This document shows positions 43,474 through 52,419 of a DNA stretch of 64,000 nt, in pieces. Below the pieces are notes generated by a model, which saw nothing but the letters and a program-made list of their open reading frames with translations, was not told the origin of the DNA and did not search any database. The first letter of the stretch is position 1; each line of letters starts with the position of its first letter. Position numbers and translations under genes: made by a program. Origin of the DNA: DATLGB01 sp964242305 (GTDB taxonomy: Bacteria; Actinomycetota; Thermoleophilia; Solirubrobacterales; Solirubrobacteraceae); the NCBI GenBank assembly GCA_964242305.1, contig CAXTBB010000024.1, positions 1 through 64,000 on the forward strand. Reading direction: 5' to 3'.

Positions 43474-44271
43474 ATGGCCTCCCTCCTCATCGGCGTCCCC
43501 ATCCTGCTCGTCTCGGTCGGCTCGATGCTCTACGTGATGCGCGACTCCTTCCGCAAGGCGGACGACATCCAGCGCGTGCTCGAGGGTCCTCTGACGAAGC
43601 TCGTCGACGTCACCACCCTGCGCACCAACTGGGCGGGCGCGATCGCCGATCCTGGCCAGACGCCGTCGCAGGAACTGCTTCAGGCGCTGAGCATCCACCC
43701 GCACGTCGACGCCGACTACGACGAGGAGGACGAGGGGATCGGGCGCCAGCTTGGACTGACCTACCACCGCTACAAGACCCACTACTTCGGCGACTCGACG
43801 CAGATCGAACCCGCCGTGTTCGACGGGGAGCGCAACGGGCGCCAGGTGTGGATCCGGCTCGGCCAGTCCTACAAGACCGTCTGGGGCCCGGGCGCCGGCA
43901 TGCGCCGGATGCGCCACATCGTCGCCCTGCGCATCGCCGCGCCGACCTTCGAGCTCAACGCTGCCGGCGGTCGGCTGGTCGGTGACGCCGTCCCGCCGGC
44001 GGTGGCCGCGATGCTCGCCGCGATGGCGCCGTCCCCCGACGTCTGGCACGACCTGCGCCTCGTGGCCGGCCCCGACGGCGTCGTCATCAACCGCGGGTAC
44101 GCCAACGACCTCTCCGGCGGCTGGCCGTACGACCTGTGGCTGGTCGAGCGCATCGCCGCCGTGCTCGACGCGCCGTCGCTCCCGCACGTCGAGGAGCTCG
44201 GCCGCGAGTGGGACGCGCCCTACGGCCTCGGCGAGTGGGCGCCCTCGTTCCGCGACACCGTCGGCGTTTAG
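43474..44271 (+). CDS. Uncharacterised membrane-anchored protein
   Basis: A 265-residue protein that I do not recognise. Residues 3-22 are a single hydrophobic segment (ASLLIGVPILLVSVGSMLYV), and the rest is soluble with WIRLGQSYKTVWGPGAGM, VWHDLRLVAGPDGVVINRGY and WPYDLWLVERIAAVLDAP. GGAGG at about 43450 lies upstream of the ATG. It follows the phaC-hydrolase genes by 30 bp and is probably cotranscribed. Confidence 0.72.
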   Translation: MASLLIGVPILLVSVGSMLYVMRDSFRKADDIQRVLEGPLTKLVDVTTLRTNWAGAIADPGQTPSQELLQALSIHPHVDADYDEEDEGIGRQLGLTYHRYKTHYFGDSTQIEPAVFDGERNGRQVWIRLGQSYKTVWGPGAGMRRMRHIVALRIAAPTFELNAAGGRLVGDAVPPAVAAMLAAMAPSPDVWHDLRLVAGPDGVVINRGYANDLSGGWPYDLWLVERIAAVLDAPSLPHVEELGREWDAPYGLGEWAPSFRDTVGV

Positions 44272-44291
44272 GGCCCGATTAGGCTGGACCG

Positions 44292-46166
44292 ATGCGCCGC
44301 CTTCTGGTCCTGCTGTCCGTCCTCGCGGCGCCGTCCGTCGCCCACGCCGGGGTGGCCGCGGACGCCATGACCGCGTGCGCCGCGCTGGGGCCCAAGCATC
44401 CCGGCTCGGCGGCGGACCACGCGATGGGCGACCGGCTGGCCGATGCGTTCCGCGCCGCCGGCCTGGAGACGACGGTCGAGCCGTTCCACATGCCGGTCTG
44501 GCAGGACGGCCACTCGACCCTCGAGGTGGCGGCCGGGCCGGGCGCCGGCACGTCGTTCACGACGGAGGCGTTCGCCTACAGCGCGACCGGCCCGGTGCGC
44601 GCGCCGGTCGTCGACCTCGGCGACGGCGGCCCGACGGACTACGCCGGCAAGGACGTCAAGGGCAAGATCGTGCTCGTCGACCGCTCGGACACCTACCACC
44701 GCACCGTCCAGGTCGAGCAGGCGATGACCCGCGGCGCGGTCGGGATGCTGCTCGTGTCCGGCTCGCCGAAGAACCTGATCCAGACGGGCGCGGTGCGGTG
44801 GGCGCTGCGGCCACCGGCAGCGATCCCGGCGCTGACCATCGGTGGGGACGACGGCGCCAAGCTGCGCGACCTGATGAAGTCGGGTGAGGTGACCCTCGCC
44901 GGGACGGCCGCGGGCACCCGCGTCGACGGGGTCCTGCGCGACGTCGTCGGCGTCCGCCGCGGCACCACGCACCCCGACCGCTACGTCGTTGTCGCCGGTC
45001 ACTACGACTCCTGGTACGCCGGCGCCTTCGACAACTGCTCCGGCGCGGGTTCGCTGCTGGGCATGATCGGGCCGGACGCCAATCCCGACCCGGCGTACAC
45101 GACGATCTACATCGGCTGGGACGCCGAGGAGCCAGGCCTCATCGGCTCCTACAGCTGGGTCGCCGCCCACCAGGACCTGCTCCCGAGGGTCGTCCTCAAC
45201 GTCAACCTCGAGGAGACCGCCGGGTCGATCTACTCGAGCGCGCTCCCGGCGGCGCTGCCCGGCCTCACGCTCTCGTCCAGCACCGCCTCGCCCGGTCTGA
45301 ACGGCATCCTCCTCGCGTCCGCGGCGACCACGGGCTTCACCACCGCGCCGTTCCCGATCTCGGTCCTCAAGGGGCTCAGCGGTGGCATCATCCCGACCGA
45401 CATCGAGGGCTTCTACGCCCAGGGCGTGCAGGGCGTCACCACGGCCGGCGTCTCGCCGTACTACCACACGACCGAGGACACGGCGGACAAGATCGACCCC
45501 GTCGACGTCGACCGGGTGACGCAGTTCCTGAGCGCGGTGGTGCGCAACGTCCAGGGTCTGCCACCAGAGGCGCTGGCGCTGCGCGAGGTCCCCACGGTCC
45601 TCGTCTCCGCGCCCGCCACCGCGGCGCCCGGCGCCGCCGTCCCCGTTGACGTCACCGTCACCAACGTCGACGGCTCGCCGCTGAACGGCAACCCACCGCT
45701 GATGCTCGCCGACCAGAACGACAACTGGCCGGTCACCGAGAGCCGCGCGACCGAGGTCGGCGACGGCCACTACCGCTGGACGCTGCCCGCGGGGGCGACC
45801 GACGCCGGCGTCACCCGGCTGCGCGCGACGGTCGGCGACACGACCTTCCTCGCCAACGGGTTCGCGTTCGTCGACCAGCGCAGCGGCGGCGTCATCGCCG
45901 GCCCGCCCCGGACCTGCCGCAGCCGCCGGGTGATCACGATCCACGTCAAGCGCCGCCTCGGCGGCGGGCGCCGCGTCGTCGGCGTCCGGGTCCGCACCGC
46001 GTCCGGGAAGGCGACGGTCCGCCGCGCCAAGCGGCGCTTCCTCGTCCGGGTGGACCTGCGCGGCGTCGGCAGGCGGCCGGTGGCAGTCCGCGTCACCGCG
46101 CGCACGAACCGCGGCGGCCCGCTGCGCCAGACGCGCGTCTTCCGGACCTGCACGAAGCGAACGTAG
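44292..46166 (+). CDS. Exported M28-family metallopeptidase with PA domain
   Basis: A 624-residue secreted aminopeptidase-like enzyme. A signal peptide ends at about residue 19 (LLVLLSVLAAPSVAHA). A PA domain follows (DVKGKIVLVDRSD, MTRGAVGMLLVSG). The zinc site is VVAGHYDSWYAGAFDNCSGAG (H237, D239, D247) and GWDAEEPGLIGS (E279/E280). The last 130 residues are a beta-rich, Arg/Lys-rich domain with two Cys, of the type often attached to exported proteins in this lineage. Leaderless-type start: TAGGCT ends 6 nt before the ATG. Confidence 0.9.
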   Translation: MRRLLVLLSVLAAPSVAHAGVAADAMTACAALGPKHPGSAADHAMGDRLADAFRAAGLETTVEPFHMPVWQDGHSTLEVAAGPGAGTSFTTEAFAYSATGPVRAPVVDLGDGGPTDYAGKDVKGKIVLVDRSDTYHRTVQVEQAMTRGAVGMLLVSGSPKNLIQTGAVRWALRPPAAIPALTIGGDDGAKLRDLMKSGEVTLAGTAAGTRVDGVLRDVVGVRRGTTHPDRYVVVAGHYDSWYAGAFDNCSGAGSLLGMIGPDANPDPAYTTIYIGWDAEEPGLIGSYSWVAAHQDLLPRVVLNVNLEETAGSIYSSALPAALPGLTLSSSTASPGLNGILLASAATTGFTTAPFPISVLKGLSGGIIPTDIEGFYAQGVQGVTTAGVSPYYHTTEDTADKIDPVDVDRVTQFLSAVVRNVQGLPPEALALREVPTVLVSAPATAAPGAAVPVDVTVTNVDGSPLNGNPPLMLADQNDNWPVTESRATEVGDGHYRWTLPAGATDAGVTRLRATVGDTTFLANGFAFVDQRSGGVIAGPPRTCRSRRVITIHVKRRLGGGRRVVGVRVRTASGKATVRRAKRRFLVRVDLRGVGRRPVAVRVTARTNRGGPLRQTRVFRTCTKRT

Positions 46167-46219
46167 GCGCGGCCGGTCGTCGCCGACACGATCGCGTAGG
46201 GGATACGGTTCTGCGCCAC

Positions 46220-47059
46220 ATGGCGTCGGACATCTTCAGGGACGGGCTGCTGGACGGTCAGGCGGCGATCGTGTCCGGCGGCGGGTCGGGCCTCGGGCGG
46301 ACCACGGCGATCGAGCTGGCGAGGCTCGGTGCGCGGGTGGTGATCTGCGGGCGGCGCCTCGAGCCGCTGCAGGAAACCGCCGCGATGGCGGACGGGATCG
46401 AGCCGGTCACCTGCGACATCCGCGAGGAGGACCAGGTGGAGGCGCTGGTGGACGGCGTGCTCGAGCGGCACGGAAGGATCGACCTGCTCGTCAACAACGC
46501 CGGCGGGCAGTACATGACCGGCGCCGAGTCGATCACCCCCAAGGGCTTCCGGACCGTCATGCGGCTGAACGTCGAGGGGACGTGGCTGATGACCCACGCG
46601 GTCGCGACGAAGGCGATGATCCCGGCGGGTCGCGGGAAGGTCGTCGCCATCACCATCTCGCCGCGCAACGGCATGCCGGGGATGGCGCACTCGTCGGCCG
46701 CGCGCGCGGCCGTGGAGAACCTGATGAAGGTCCTCTCGATCGAGTGGGCGCGCTTCGGCATCCTCCTCAACGCGATCGCCGCCGGGCAGTTCGAGACGGA
46801 GACCCTGCTCACCAAGTACCCGCAGTCGATCGTCGATGCGATGGCCTCGAACGTCCCGGTGCAGCGGCTCGGCAAGGAGGAGGAGATCGCATGGCTGATC
46901 GCCTTCCTCGCCTCGCCGGCGGGTGACTTCGTCAGCGGCGCGGTGCTCCCCGTCGACGGCGCGCGCGACAACTGGGAGGGACGCTGGCCACCGGCGTCGT
47001 CGGCCGACGAGGCGGGGAAGCCGCTCACCGAGGCCCGCCGCGCTCAGGCCAGCACGTAG
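46220..47059 (+). CDS. Short-chain dehydrogenase/reductase (2,4-dienoyl-CoA reductase-like)
   Basis: A 279-residue SDR: VSGGGSGLGRTTAIELARLG, VTCDIREEDQVEALVDGVLE, NNAGGQYMTGAESITPKGF, AARAAVENLMKVLSIEWARF and SGAVLPVDGARDNWEG. The usual YxxxK Tyr is replaced in the stretch MAHSSAARAAVENLM, as in peroxisomal 2,4-dienoyl-CoA reductase-type SDRs. TACGGT lies 10 nt before the ATG. It overlaps the convergent hydrolase by 16 bp. Confidence 0.88.
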   Translation: MASDIFRDGLLDGQAAIVSGGGSGLGRTTAIELARLGARVVICGRRLEPLQETAAMADGIEPVTCDIREEDQVEALVDGVLERHGRIDLLVNNAGGQYMTGAESITPKGFRTVMRLNVEGTWLMTHAVATKAMIPAGRGKVVAITISPRNGMPGMAHSSAARAAVENLMKVLSIEWARFGILLNAIAAGQFETETLLTKYPQSIVDAMASNVPVQRLGKEEEIAWLIAFLASPAGDFVSGAVLPVDGARDNWEGRWPPASSADEAGKPLTEARRAQAST

Positions 47060-47796
47060 TCGACGACCGCCTCGGGCCGTTCCAGCTGGACGAAGTGCCC
47101 GGCGCCCGCGATGAGCGTCGCGCCGGTCGCGCCGGCCGCCGGCACGCAGCCGTCGTCGGCACCGTGCAGGTAGGTCGTCGGCGTCGAGGTGAAGCGCTGC
47201 CACGGCCGCAGGGCGCGGTAGTAGGCGAGGACGGCGGTCCGGTGCGCGGGCGTGGGCACGGCGTCGAAGAAGTGCCCGAGATCCTCCGTTGCGTCGTACC
47301 CGGGTGACCAGTCGCGCCACAGCTTGGGAACGAGGCGCTCGAGTGCGCGCTCGGAGAGCCCGGGCAGCTGCTGGAAGCCCATGTACCAGGACCGTCGCAG
47401 CTGGCGGGCGGCGGTGAGCGGGTCGAGCCGCAGCAGCGTCTCCGGCGGCGGGACGGCGATGGTCACGATGCGGTCGAAGACCCCGGCGGGGACCGCGTAG
47501 GCCGCGGTCGCGCCCCAGTCGTGCCCGACCAGGATCGCCGGGCCGTCACCCGTGAGCGCCCACCGCAACGCGACGGCGTCGGCTGCGAGGTCGCTGATGG
47601 CGTAGGCGCCGGCCAGCTCCGTCGGGGCGTAGCCGCGCATGAACGGGGCGACCACCCGGTGGCCGCGCGCGGCCAGCAGCGGCCCGACCCGCCGCCACGT
47701 CCACGCCGTGTCGGGATAGCCGTGCAGGCAGAGGATCAGCGGATCGTCCGCCGAGCCCCACTCGAGCGTCCCGAAGGACAGCCCGTTGGCGGCTAC
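47044..47796 (-). CDS. Alpha/beta hydrolase (epoxide-hydrolase-like), no canonical start codon
   Basis: A roughly 250-residue hydrolase. Reading leftwards it runs VAANGLSFGTLEWGSADDPL, ILCLHGYPDTAWTWRRVGPL, RGYAPTELAG, the nucleophile elbow ILVGHDWGATAAYAV (Asp in HDW) and GAGHFVQLERPEAVVDYVLA. The first ATG, GTG or TTG in frame is GTG 47655, which would remove the HGYPD oxyanion motif. The homologous beginning lies at about 47796, where GTA overlaps the TAG of the upstream enoyl-CoA hydratase (GTAG), copying the 4-nt overlaps elsewhere. Non-standard initiation or a lost start are both possible. Confidence 0.75.
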   Translation of the reverse strand, partial: VAANGLSFGTLEWGSADDPLILCLHGYPDTAWTWRRVGPLLAARGHRVVAPFMRGYAPTELAGAYAISDLAADAVALRWALTGDGPAILVGHDWGATAAYAVPAGVFDRIVTIAVPPPETLLRLDPLTAARQLRRSWYMGFQQLPGLSERALERLVPKLWRDWSPGYDATEDLGHFFDAVPTPAHRTAVLAYYRALRPWQRFTSTPTTYLHGADDGCVPAAGATGATLIAGAGHFVQLERPEAVVDYVLA

Positions 47797-48575
47797 GCGC
47801 CCGTGAACTTCGACGGCCGCTTCTCCATGAACGCGCTGATGCCCTCGACGAAGTCCGACGTCTGCGCCGCCTCGTCCTGGAGCTTGGCCTCCAGCTTGAG
47901 CTGCTCGGGCAGCGACAGCGTCATCGTCTTGCGCAACAGCCGCTTGACCATCCCGGCCGAGCGCGGCAGCCCCGCGAGGCGCTCCGCGAACGCGCGCGTC
48001 TCGTCGGCCAGCGCATCGGCGGGCACGACCTTGTGGGCGAGGCCCCAGTCGAGCGCCTTGTCCGCATGGACGTCCTCACCGAGCATGAGCATCTCGGCGG
48101 CGCGGGCGACACCGATCAGCCGCGGCAGGATGTAGGTCACACCCGCGTCGGGCACCAGCCCGATGCGGGTGAAGAGCAGCGCCATGCGCGCGTTGTCGGC
48201 CCAGATGCGGAAGTCGCAGGCGATGGCGACGGACGCGCCCGCGCCGGCGGCGATCCCGTTGACGGACGCGAGGATCGGCTTCTCGATCCTCTGCATCGCC
48301 ATCACGGTGGGGTTGTAGTGATCGTTGAGGATCTGGGACATGCTCACGTCGTTGCCGAAGTCCTTCAGCGAGGCGCCGGAGCTGAACGCCCGCCCGGTCC
48401 CGCCGACGACGATGCAGCGGATCTCCGGATCGTCGGCGGCGCGCTCAACCCCTTCGCGGATCCCGTCCAGGACCGCCGGCGTGAGGCTGTTCAGGGTGTC
48501 CGGACGATTGATCGTGAGCGTGAGCACGCCCGCGTCGGTCGCGCTCAGCAGCTCGGCATCGGTCGTCGTCGACAT
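47793..48575 (-). CDS. Enoyl-CoA hydratase/isomerase family protein
   Basis: A 260-residue crotonase: GVLTLTINRPDTLNSLTPAV, GGTGRAFSSGASLKDFGN for the oxyanion hole, VNGIAAGAGASVAIACDFRI, FTRIGLVPDAGVTYILPRLI and ADKALDWGLAHKVVP. Glu/Asp placement fits PaaG/2-(1,2-epoxy-1,2-dihydrophenyl)acetyl-CoA isomerase-like members as well as hydratases. TACGCT lies 6 nt before ATG 48575 (leaderless type). Confidence 0.9.
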   Translation of the reverse strand: MSTTTDAELLSATDAGVLTLTINRPDTLNSLTPAVLDGIREGVERAADDPEIRCIVVGGTGRAFSSGASLKDFGNDVSMSQILNDHYNPTVMAMQRIEKPILASVNGIAAGAGASVAIACDFRIWADNARMALLFTRIGLVPDAGVTYILPRLIGVARAAEMLMLGEDVHADKALDWGLAHKVVPADALADETRAFAERLAGLPRSAGMVKRLLRKTMTLSLPEQLKLEAKLQDEAAQTSDFVEGISAFMEKRPSKFTGA

Positions 48576-48581
48576 GGGGGA

Positions 48582-48603
48582 AGCGTACGACGCCCGTTAG
48601 CAT
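48582..48603. promoter_or_regulatory. Divergent leaderless-type -10 elements
   Basis: On the minus strand TACGCT (48587-48582) is 6 nt before ATG 48575; on the plus strand TAGCAT (48598-48603) is 6 nt before GTG 48610. The intergenic space is 34 bp and leaves no room for ordinary leaders. Confidence 0.55.
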
Positions 48604-48609
48604 CGCTCC

Positions 48610-49167
48610 GTGGCCGAGGCCGAGGCCGTCCAGACGACGTTCGCGGGCCGGCCCGTGTATCCCCGAGGCGGAGTGGGCGACCCACGGACGCTGTACGCCG
48701 GCTACTCAGACGGACGGCAGATCCGCGTCGCCTACTTCAGCGCGGCCGTCACCCGCGAGATGGACGGCTGGCCGCTGCAGGATCCTCCCTTCGAGATCGT
48801 CCCGCTCGCGACCCAGGACGTGATCACGACCGACGACCTCGTCGACCTGTGGGTGCGGGAGGGTGCGCTTGGAGAGGCCGAGGCCCGGCGCCGGATCGAC
48901 GAGGTGCTCCTGATCGCCGTCGGCACAGCCGGTCGTCCGATCGGCGTCAGCACGCGCTTCCTGATGCACAGCCCCCTGCTCGACCTGTCCGTCTGGAACG
49001 TGCGCGTCTTCGTCGCCGCCTCCGCGCGGCAGTCGGCCGCCGCGACCGCGCTGTCGGTGGCCGCACGCGACCATCAGGTGCAGATCGTGCTGATCGGCGA
49101 GTCGCCGAACGGCGACCACGTCCGCGTGTACTACTTCGCGGGCGCCACGGTGCCGCTCAGAGCGTGA
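48610..49167 (+). CDS. GNAT-like uncharacterised protein, shortened paralogue
   Basis: A 185-residue protein homologous to the gene at 51646. Shared stretches are DPRTLYAGYSDGRQIRVAYF, LWVREGALGEAEARRRIDEV, RFLMHSPLLDLSVWNVRVFV and GDHVRVYYFAGATVPL, with the strand-loop-helix rhythm of a GNAT acetyltransferase but no clear acetyl-CoA motif. Compared with the paralogue it lacks about 40 residues after the ARD helix and about 20 near the N-terminus. GTG 48610 has TAGCAT 6 nt upstream. Confidence 0.65.
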   Translation: MAEAEAVQTTFAGRPVYPRGGVGDPRTLYAGYSDGRQIRVAYFSAAVTREMDGWPLQDPPFEIVPLATQDVITTDDLVDLWVREGALGEAEARRRIDEVLLIAVGTAGRPIGVSTRFLMHSPLLDLSVWNVRVFVAASARQSAAATALSVAARDHQVQIVLIGESPNGDHVRVYYFAGATVPLRA

Positions 49168-51622
49168 AGGTGACCTTCAGCAGGCGCGTCTTGGCCTTCT
49201 TGCCGGCCGTCGTCGGTACCGCCTTCACCCCGCCGCTCGTGAGCGCCGCACCCGCGGCCTTGGCGACCGTGGCCGCCTTCGTCTTCGACGGTCCGGACGC
49301 GGAGACGGAGACGGTCTTCGCGCCCGTGAGCAGCGTGCCGAGCTGACCGAGCTGCGTCTTGACGGACTTGGACAGCTTGGTGCCCTTCGTGAGCTTGAGC
49401 GTCACCGTCGGCCCGGCCAGCAGATGGACCCGCCCAGCGGCGGTCACCGCGCTGGACCCCGCGTAGCTGCCGATGCCCACCGCGCGCGCGTCAACGCCGA
49501 GCGGAAGCTTCTTCAGCACGGCCTTCCCGTCGGTGGTGAGCAGGGCCTTCGCGCCCAGCGTCGCCGCGCCCTCGGCCGACGAGGGCTGGGCCTCGGCGAG
49601 CAGCGTCCCGGTGGGGAGCGTGCGCTTCTTGGTGAGCTTGATCGGCCCGGTCGCGCGGATGGCGACGTCGCAGCTCGTGAGCTTGACGATCGTCACCGAG
49701 CACGTGAGCGGCGTGAGGCTGGCCGGGAGCAGCGGCGTGCCGGTCGCGATCGGCAGCGCGCCGGCAGTCACCGTCAGCGCCGGGTCGGGCGCCGCGGTCG
49801 GGTTCGGGCTCGGGGTCGGCGCCGGTGGGACCACCACGGCGGACGCAGGCAGCTCGACTGCCCCGATGTCCGTGCCGTCCCCGCCGCCCGCGGGGTCCCC
49901 GAGGCCGGTGTTGGCCGTTCGGGCCAGCCCGCGCTGGTCGACCTTGAGCTTGAAGGGCGCCCGCCCGGCGTCCAGCGCGGGGCTCGTCCCGGCGGGCAGC
50001 AGCGTCTGAGTGGGACCACCGTTGTCGGCCAGGGCGCCGAGCAGCGGGTCCTTGCCGGTGATGACCGCCGTCGAGGTCAGCGGCGCGTCCCCCGGAGTCT
50101 GGACGAGGCTGAACGCGGCGCTGATGCCCCCGTTGGTCGCGTCGTCGGCGCGGTCGGTGTCGCCGCCCGCGTTGCCGGCCACGATCGTGCTGGACAGGCC
50201 GATGGTGGCGGCCTTGCGCGCCGTCGGCATGCTGTTGGAGTCGTAGGAGTTGATGAACACGCCACCGCCGGTGTTGCCCGCGATGGTGGAGTTGTCGAGG
50301 TCGATGGAGCCGGGCTGCTTCCCGTTGTCCATGTACTTCAACGCGGGTTGGTTGAGCGCCCCGACGCTGACGCCTCCGCCATGGGTCGCGGTGTTGCCGG
50401 TCACCGTGGAGTCCACCACCCGGTTCGCCCCCGACGTCGTCAGGAAGGCGATGCCGCCGCCGAGGGAGTCGGTCCCCGTGGCGGTGTTGCCCTTGACGGT
50501 GCTGCGTTCGAGGGTCGCCGCCCCGGCGCTGAGCAGGGCGGTCATCGCAAGGCCCGCCCCGGTCGGTGCGGAGTTGCCGCTCACCGTGGTCTGGCTCACC
50601 TTCGCCTCGTACTTGATAGGGGCGAGCACGACGCCCCCACCGACGGACGTGGCCGTGTTGCCGGTGACGGTCGAGTCATAGACGCCCGAGCCGTACTTGG
50701 CCGTGTAGGCCAGCACGCCGGCGCCCGAGGCGCCGGTGTTGTTGGTGATGGTCGAGCGCTCGACCCGGAGGCCTGCCGCCTCCGCGAGCAGACCGCCGCC
50801 GGAGCCGGACATGCTTGTCGCGTGGTTGCCGTCGACGGTGCTGTCGAGGACCTTCAGGTTCCCACCGCCCACTACGGCGACACCGCCCCCGGAGCCGGCC
50901 GAGTTGCCGGAGACCGTGCCGTGGTCGACGGTGACGTACTCGTCGCTCACCACGCCGCCGCCCTCCCCGGCGGTGGCGGTGTTGCCCGTGACCAGGCTGC
51001 GAGTCAGCGTGAGAGCGCCTCCCGTGGCGTCGATGCCGCCGCCGCCGTCGGTGTCCGTCGTCGAGGACTGCGTGACGGCGGCGTCGGTCAACGACAGGTC
51101 GCCCGAACCCAGCAGGATCGCTCCGCCCGAGTTCGTGCTGTAGCCCTCGGTGATGGTGAGGCCCGAGATGGCGACGGCGGTGCCGGAGTTGCCCCCGCTG
51201 ATGTTGAAGACGCGCGAGTCGCCCGCGTTGCCGGTGTTGCTGTCGTCCGCGTCGCCGGAGATGGAGAGCTGCCCGCGGCCCGGACCGGTGATGGTCAGTC
51301 CGTCCGTGCCGGTGATCGGCAGCTCGCCCGTCGTCAGCCGGATCACGCCCGCGTCGCCGCCCGCAACGAACTTGATCTCGTCGTCGCCCGGGACGGCGTT
51401 GGCCCCGATGACGGCCGCGCGCAGCGAGTTGGCGCCGGAATCGTTGAGGTTGGAGACGGTGAAGACGGCGGCGTCGGCGGCAGCGGGGCTGATCAGAGCC
51501 GCTCCCGTCGCGCCAAGGAGCAGTGCGCGACGGCGCTGCTCGCGGAGGGTCTTGCGTTGACGCGCGCGGCGCATGGATCGTGGCGACACAGGCGGCAACG
51601 TACCGCTCAGGGTGGGCGCCAT
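49157..51622 (-). CDS. Exported right-handed beta-helix protein with choice-of-anchor Q-type C-terminus
   Basis: An 821-residue surface or secreted protein. A basic N-terminus precedes the hydrophobic ALLLGATGAALISPAAADA signal. The body has many short repeats built on SxVTGNTATxxGGGVxx, as in polymorphic/pectate-lyase-like beta helices. Residues about 560-600 carry the RGLARTANTGLGDPAGGGDG and DIGAVEL signature of choice-of-anchor Q proteins. A Pro-rich linker leads to a Thr/Lys-rich C-terminal domain with a Cys pair. Adhesion or polysaccharide binding is plausible. ATG 51622 or ATG 51574 may start it; 51622 lies 7 nt after TAATCC. Confidence 0.82.
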   Translation of the reverse strand: MAPTLSGTLPPVSPRSMRRARQRKTLREQRRRALLLGATGAALISPAAADAAVFTVSNLNDSGANSLRAAVIGANAVPGDDEIKFVAGGDAGVIRLTTGELPITGTDGLTITGPGRGQLSISGDADDSNTGNAGDSRVFNISGGNSGTAVAISGLTITEGYSTNSGGAILLGSGDLSLTDAAVTQSSTTDTDGGGGIDATGGALTLTRSLVTGNTATAGEGGGVVSDEYVTVDHGTVSGNSAGSGGGVAVVGGGNLKVLDSTVDGNHATSMSGSGGGLLAEAAGLRVERSTITNNTGASGAGVLAYTAKYGSGVYDSTVTGNTATSVGGGVVLAPIKYEAKVSQTTVSGNSAPTGAGLAMTALLSAGAATLERSTVKGNTATGTDSLGGGIAFLTTSGANRVVDSTVTGNTATHGGGVSVGALNQPALKYMDNGKQPGSIDLDNSTIAGNTGGGVFINSYDSNSMPTARKAATIGLSSTIVAGNAGGDTDRADDATNGGISAAFSLVQTPGDAPLTSTAVITGKDPLLGALADNGGPTQTLLPAGTSPALDAGRAPFKLKVDQRGLARTANTGLGDPAGGGDGTDIGAVELPASAVVVPPAPTPSPNPTAAPDPALTVTAGALPIATGTPLLPASLTPLTCSVTIVKLTSCDVAIRATGPIKLTKKRTLPTGTLLAEAQPSSAEGAATLGAKALLTTDGKAVLKKLPLGVDARAVGIGSYAGSSAVTAAGRVHLLAGPTVTLKLTKGTKLSKSVKTQLGQLGTLLTGAKTVSVSASGPSKTKAATVAKAAGAALTSGGVKAVPTTAGKKAKTRLLKVTFTL

Positions 51623-51645
51623 GCAAACCGGATTAGCATCGCGTC

Positions 51646-52419
51646 ATCGCCGAGTCGACGGACGTCCGAACCGCAGCATTCGCCGGGCGGCAGGTGTGGC
51701 TCGTGGAGGGCGACCGCGCCGCCCACGAAACGACGTGGCGTGCTCTGGACGAGCGCTACGACGGCACAGGTCCGTGCGGCGTCCTGACGTTCCTCGACAC
51801 GCCCGACCCGCAGGCCGAATGGAGCGACCCGCGGACGCTGCACGCGGGGTACGCGGACGATGGCCGGCAGGCGCGCGTCGCCTACTTCAGCGCGGCGGTC
51901 TCGCGGCGGATCCCGGGATGGCCGCCGGCCGCCGACGCGCCGTTCCGGGTGCTGCCGTTCGCGAGCTCCGGCGTCACCCCCGACCAGGTCATCGCGATGT
52001 GGCTGCACGAGGCGGTCGTCGACGATGCGGAGGCCCGGCGGCGCGTCGACGAGGTCCAGGTGGTGGCCGTCGACGCCGGCGGGGCGCCGGTCGGCGTCGC
52101 CAGCCGGTTCCTCGCGCACGATCCGCAGCTGCGGATGGACCTCTTTGACGTGCGCGTGTTCGTGGCCTCCACGCACCGCCGGTCCGCCGCCGCCACCGCG
52201 CTCGCCGTCGACGCGCGCGACCTCCTGCAGGCTGCCTTCGTCGGCGGTCGCGACACCCGCGGTGCCGGGATCCGGATGGTGATCCAGAACGAGCACCTGC
52301 GCGCGTTCCTGCCCGAGCCGGTGTGGCGGCAGACGCAGACGGTCCTGATCGCCGAGGACGGCCGCGGCCATCACGTGCGCGTCTTCTACTTCCCGGGCGC
52401 GAGGGCCCCGCTGGGCTAG
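51646..52419 (+). CDS. GNAT-like uncharacterised protein with apparent ATC start
   Basis: A 257-residue paralogue of the gene at 48610. TAGCAT (51634-51639) and the next 6 nt match the promoter of that paralogue, but the start position holds ATC instead of GTG, followed in frame by AESTDVRTAAFAGRQVW (paralogue AEAEAVQTTFAGRPVY). The first standard start is GTG 51694, which would drop this conserved leader. The full-length form contains DLFDVRVFVASTHRRSAAAT, GAGIRMVIQNEHLRAFLPEP and GHHVRVFYFPGA. Its stop shares CTAG with the convergent gene. Function unknown. Confidence 0.65.
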   Translation: MAESTDVRTAAFAGRQVWLVEGDRAAHETTWRALDERYDGTGPCGVLTFLDTPDPQAEWSDPRTLHAGYADDGRQARVAYFSAAVSRRIPGWPPAADAPFRVLPFASSGVTPDQVIAMWLHEAVVDDAEARRRVDEVQVVAVDAGGAPVGVASRFLAHDPQLRMDLFDVRVFVASTHRRSAAATALAVDARDLLQAAFVGGRDTRGAGIRMVIQNEHLRAFLPEPVWRQTQTVLIAEDGRGHHVRVFYFPGARAPLG

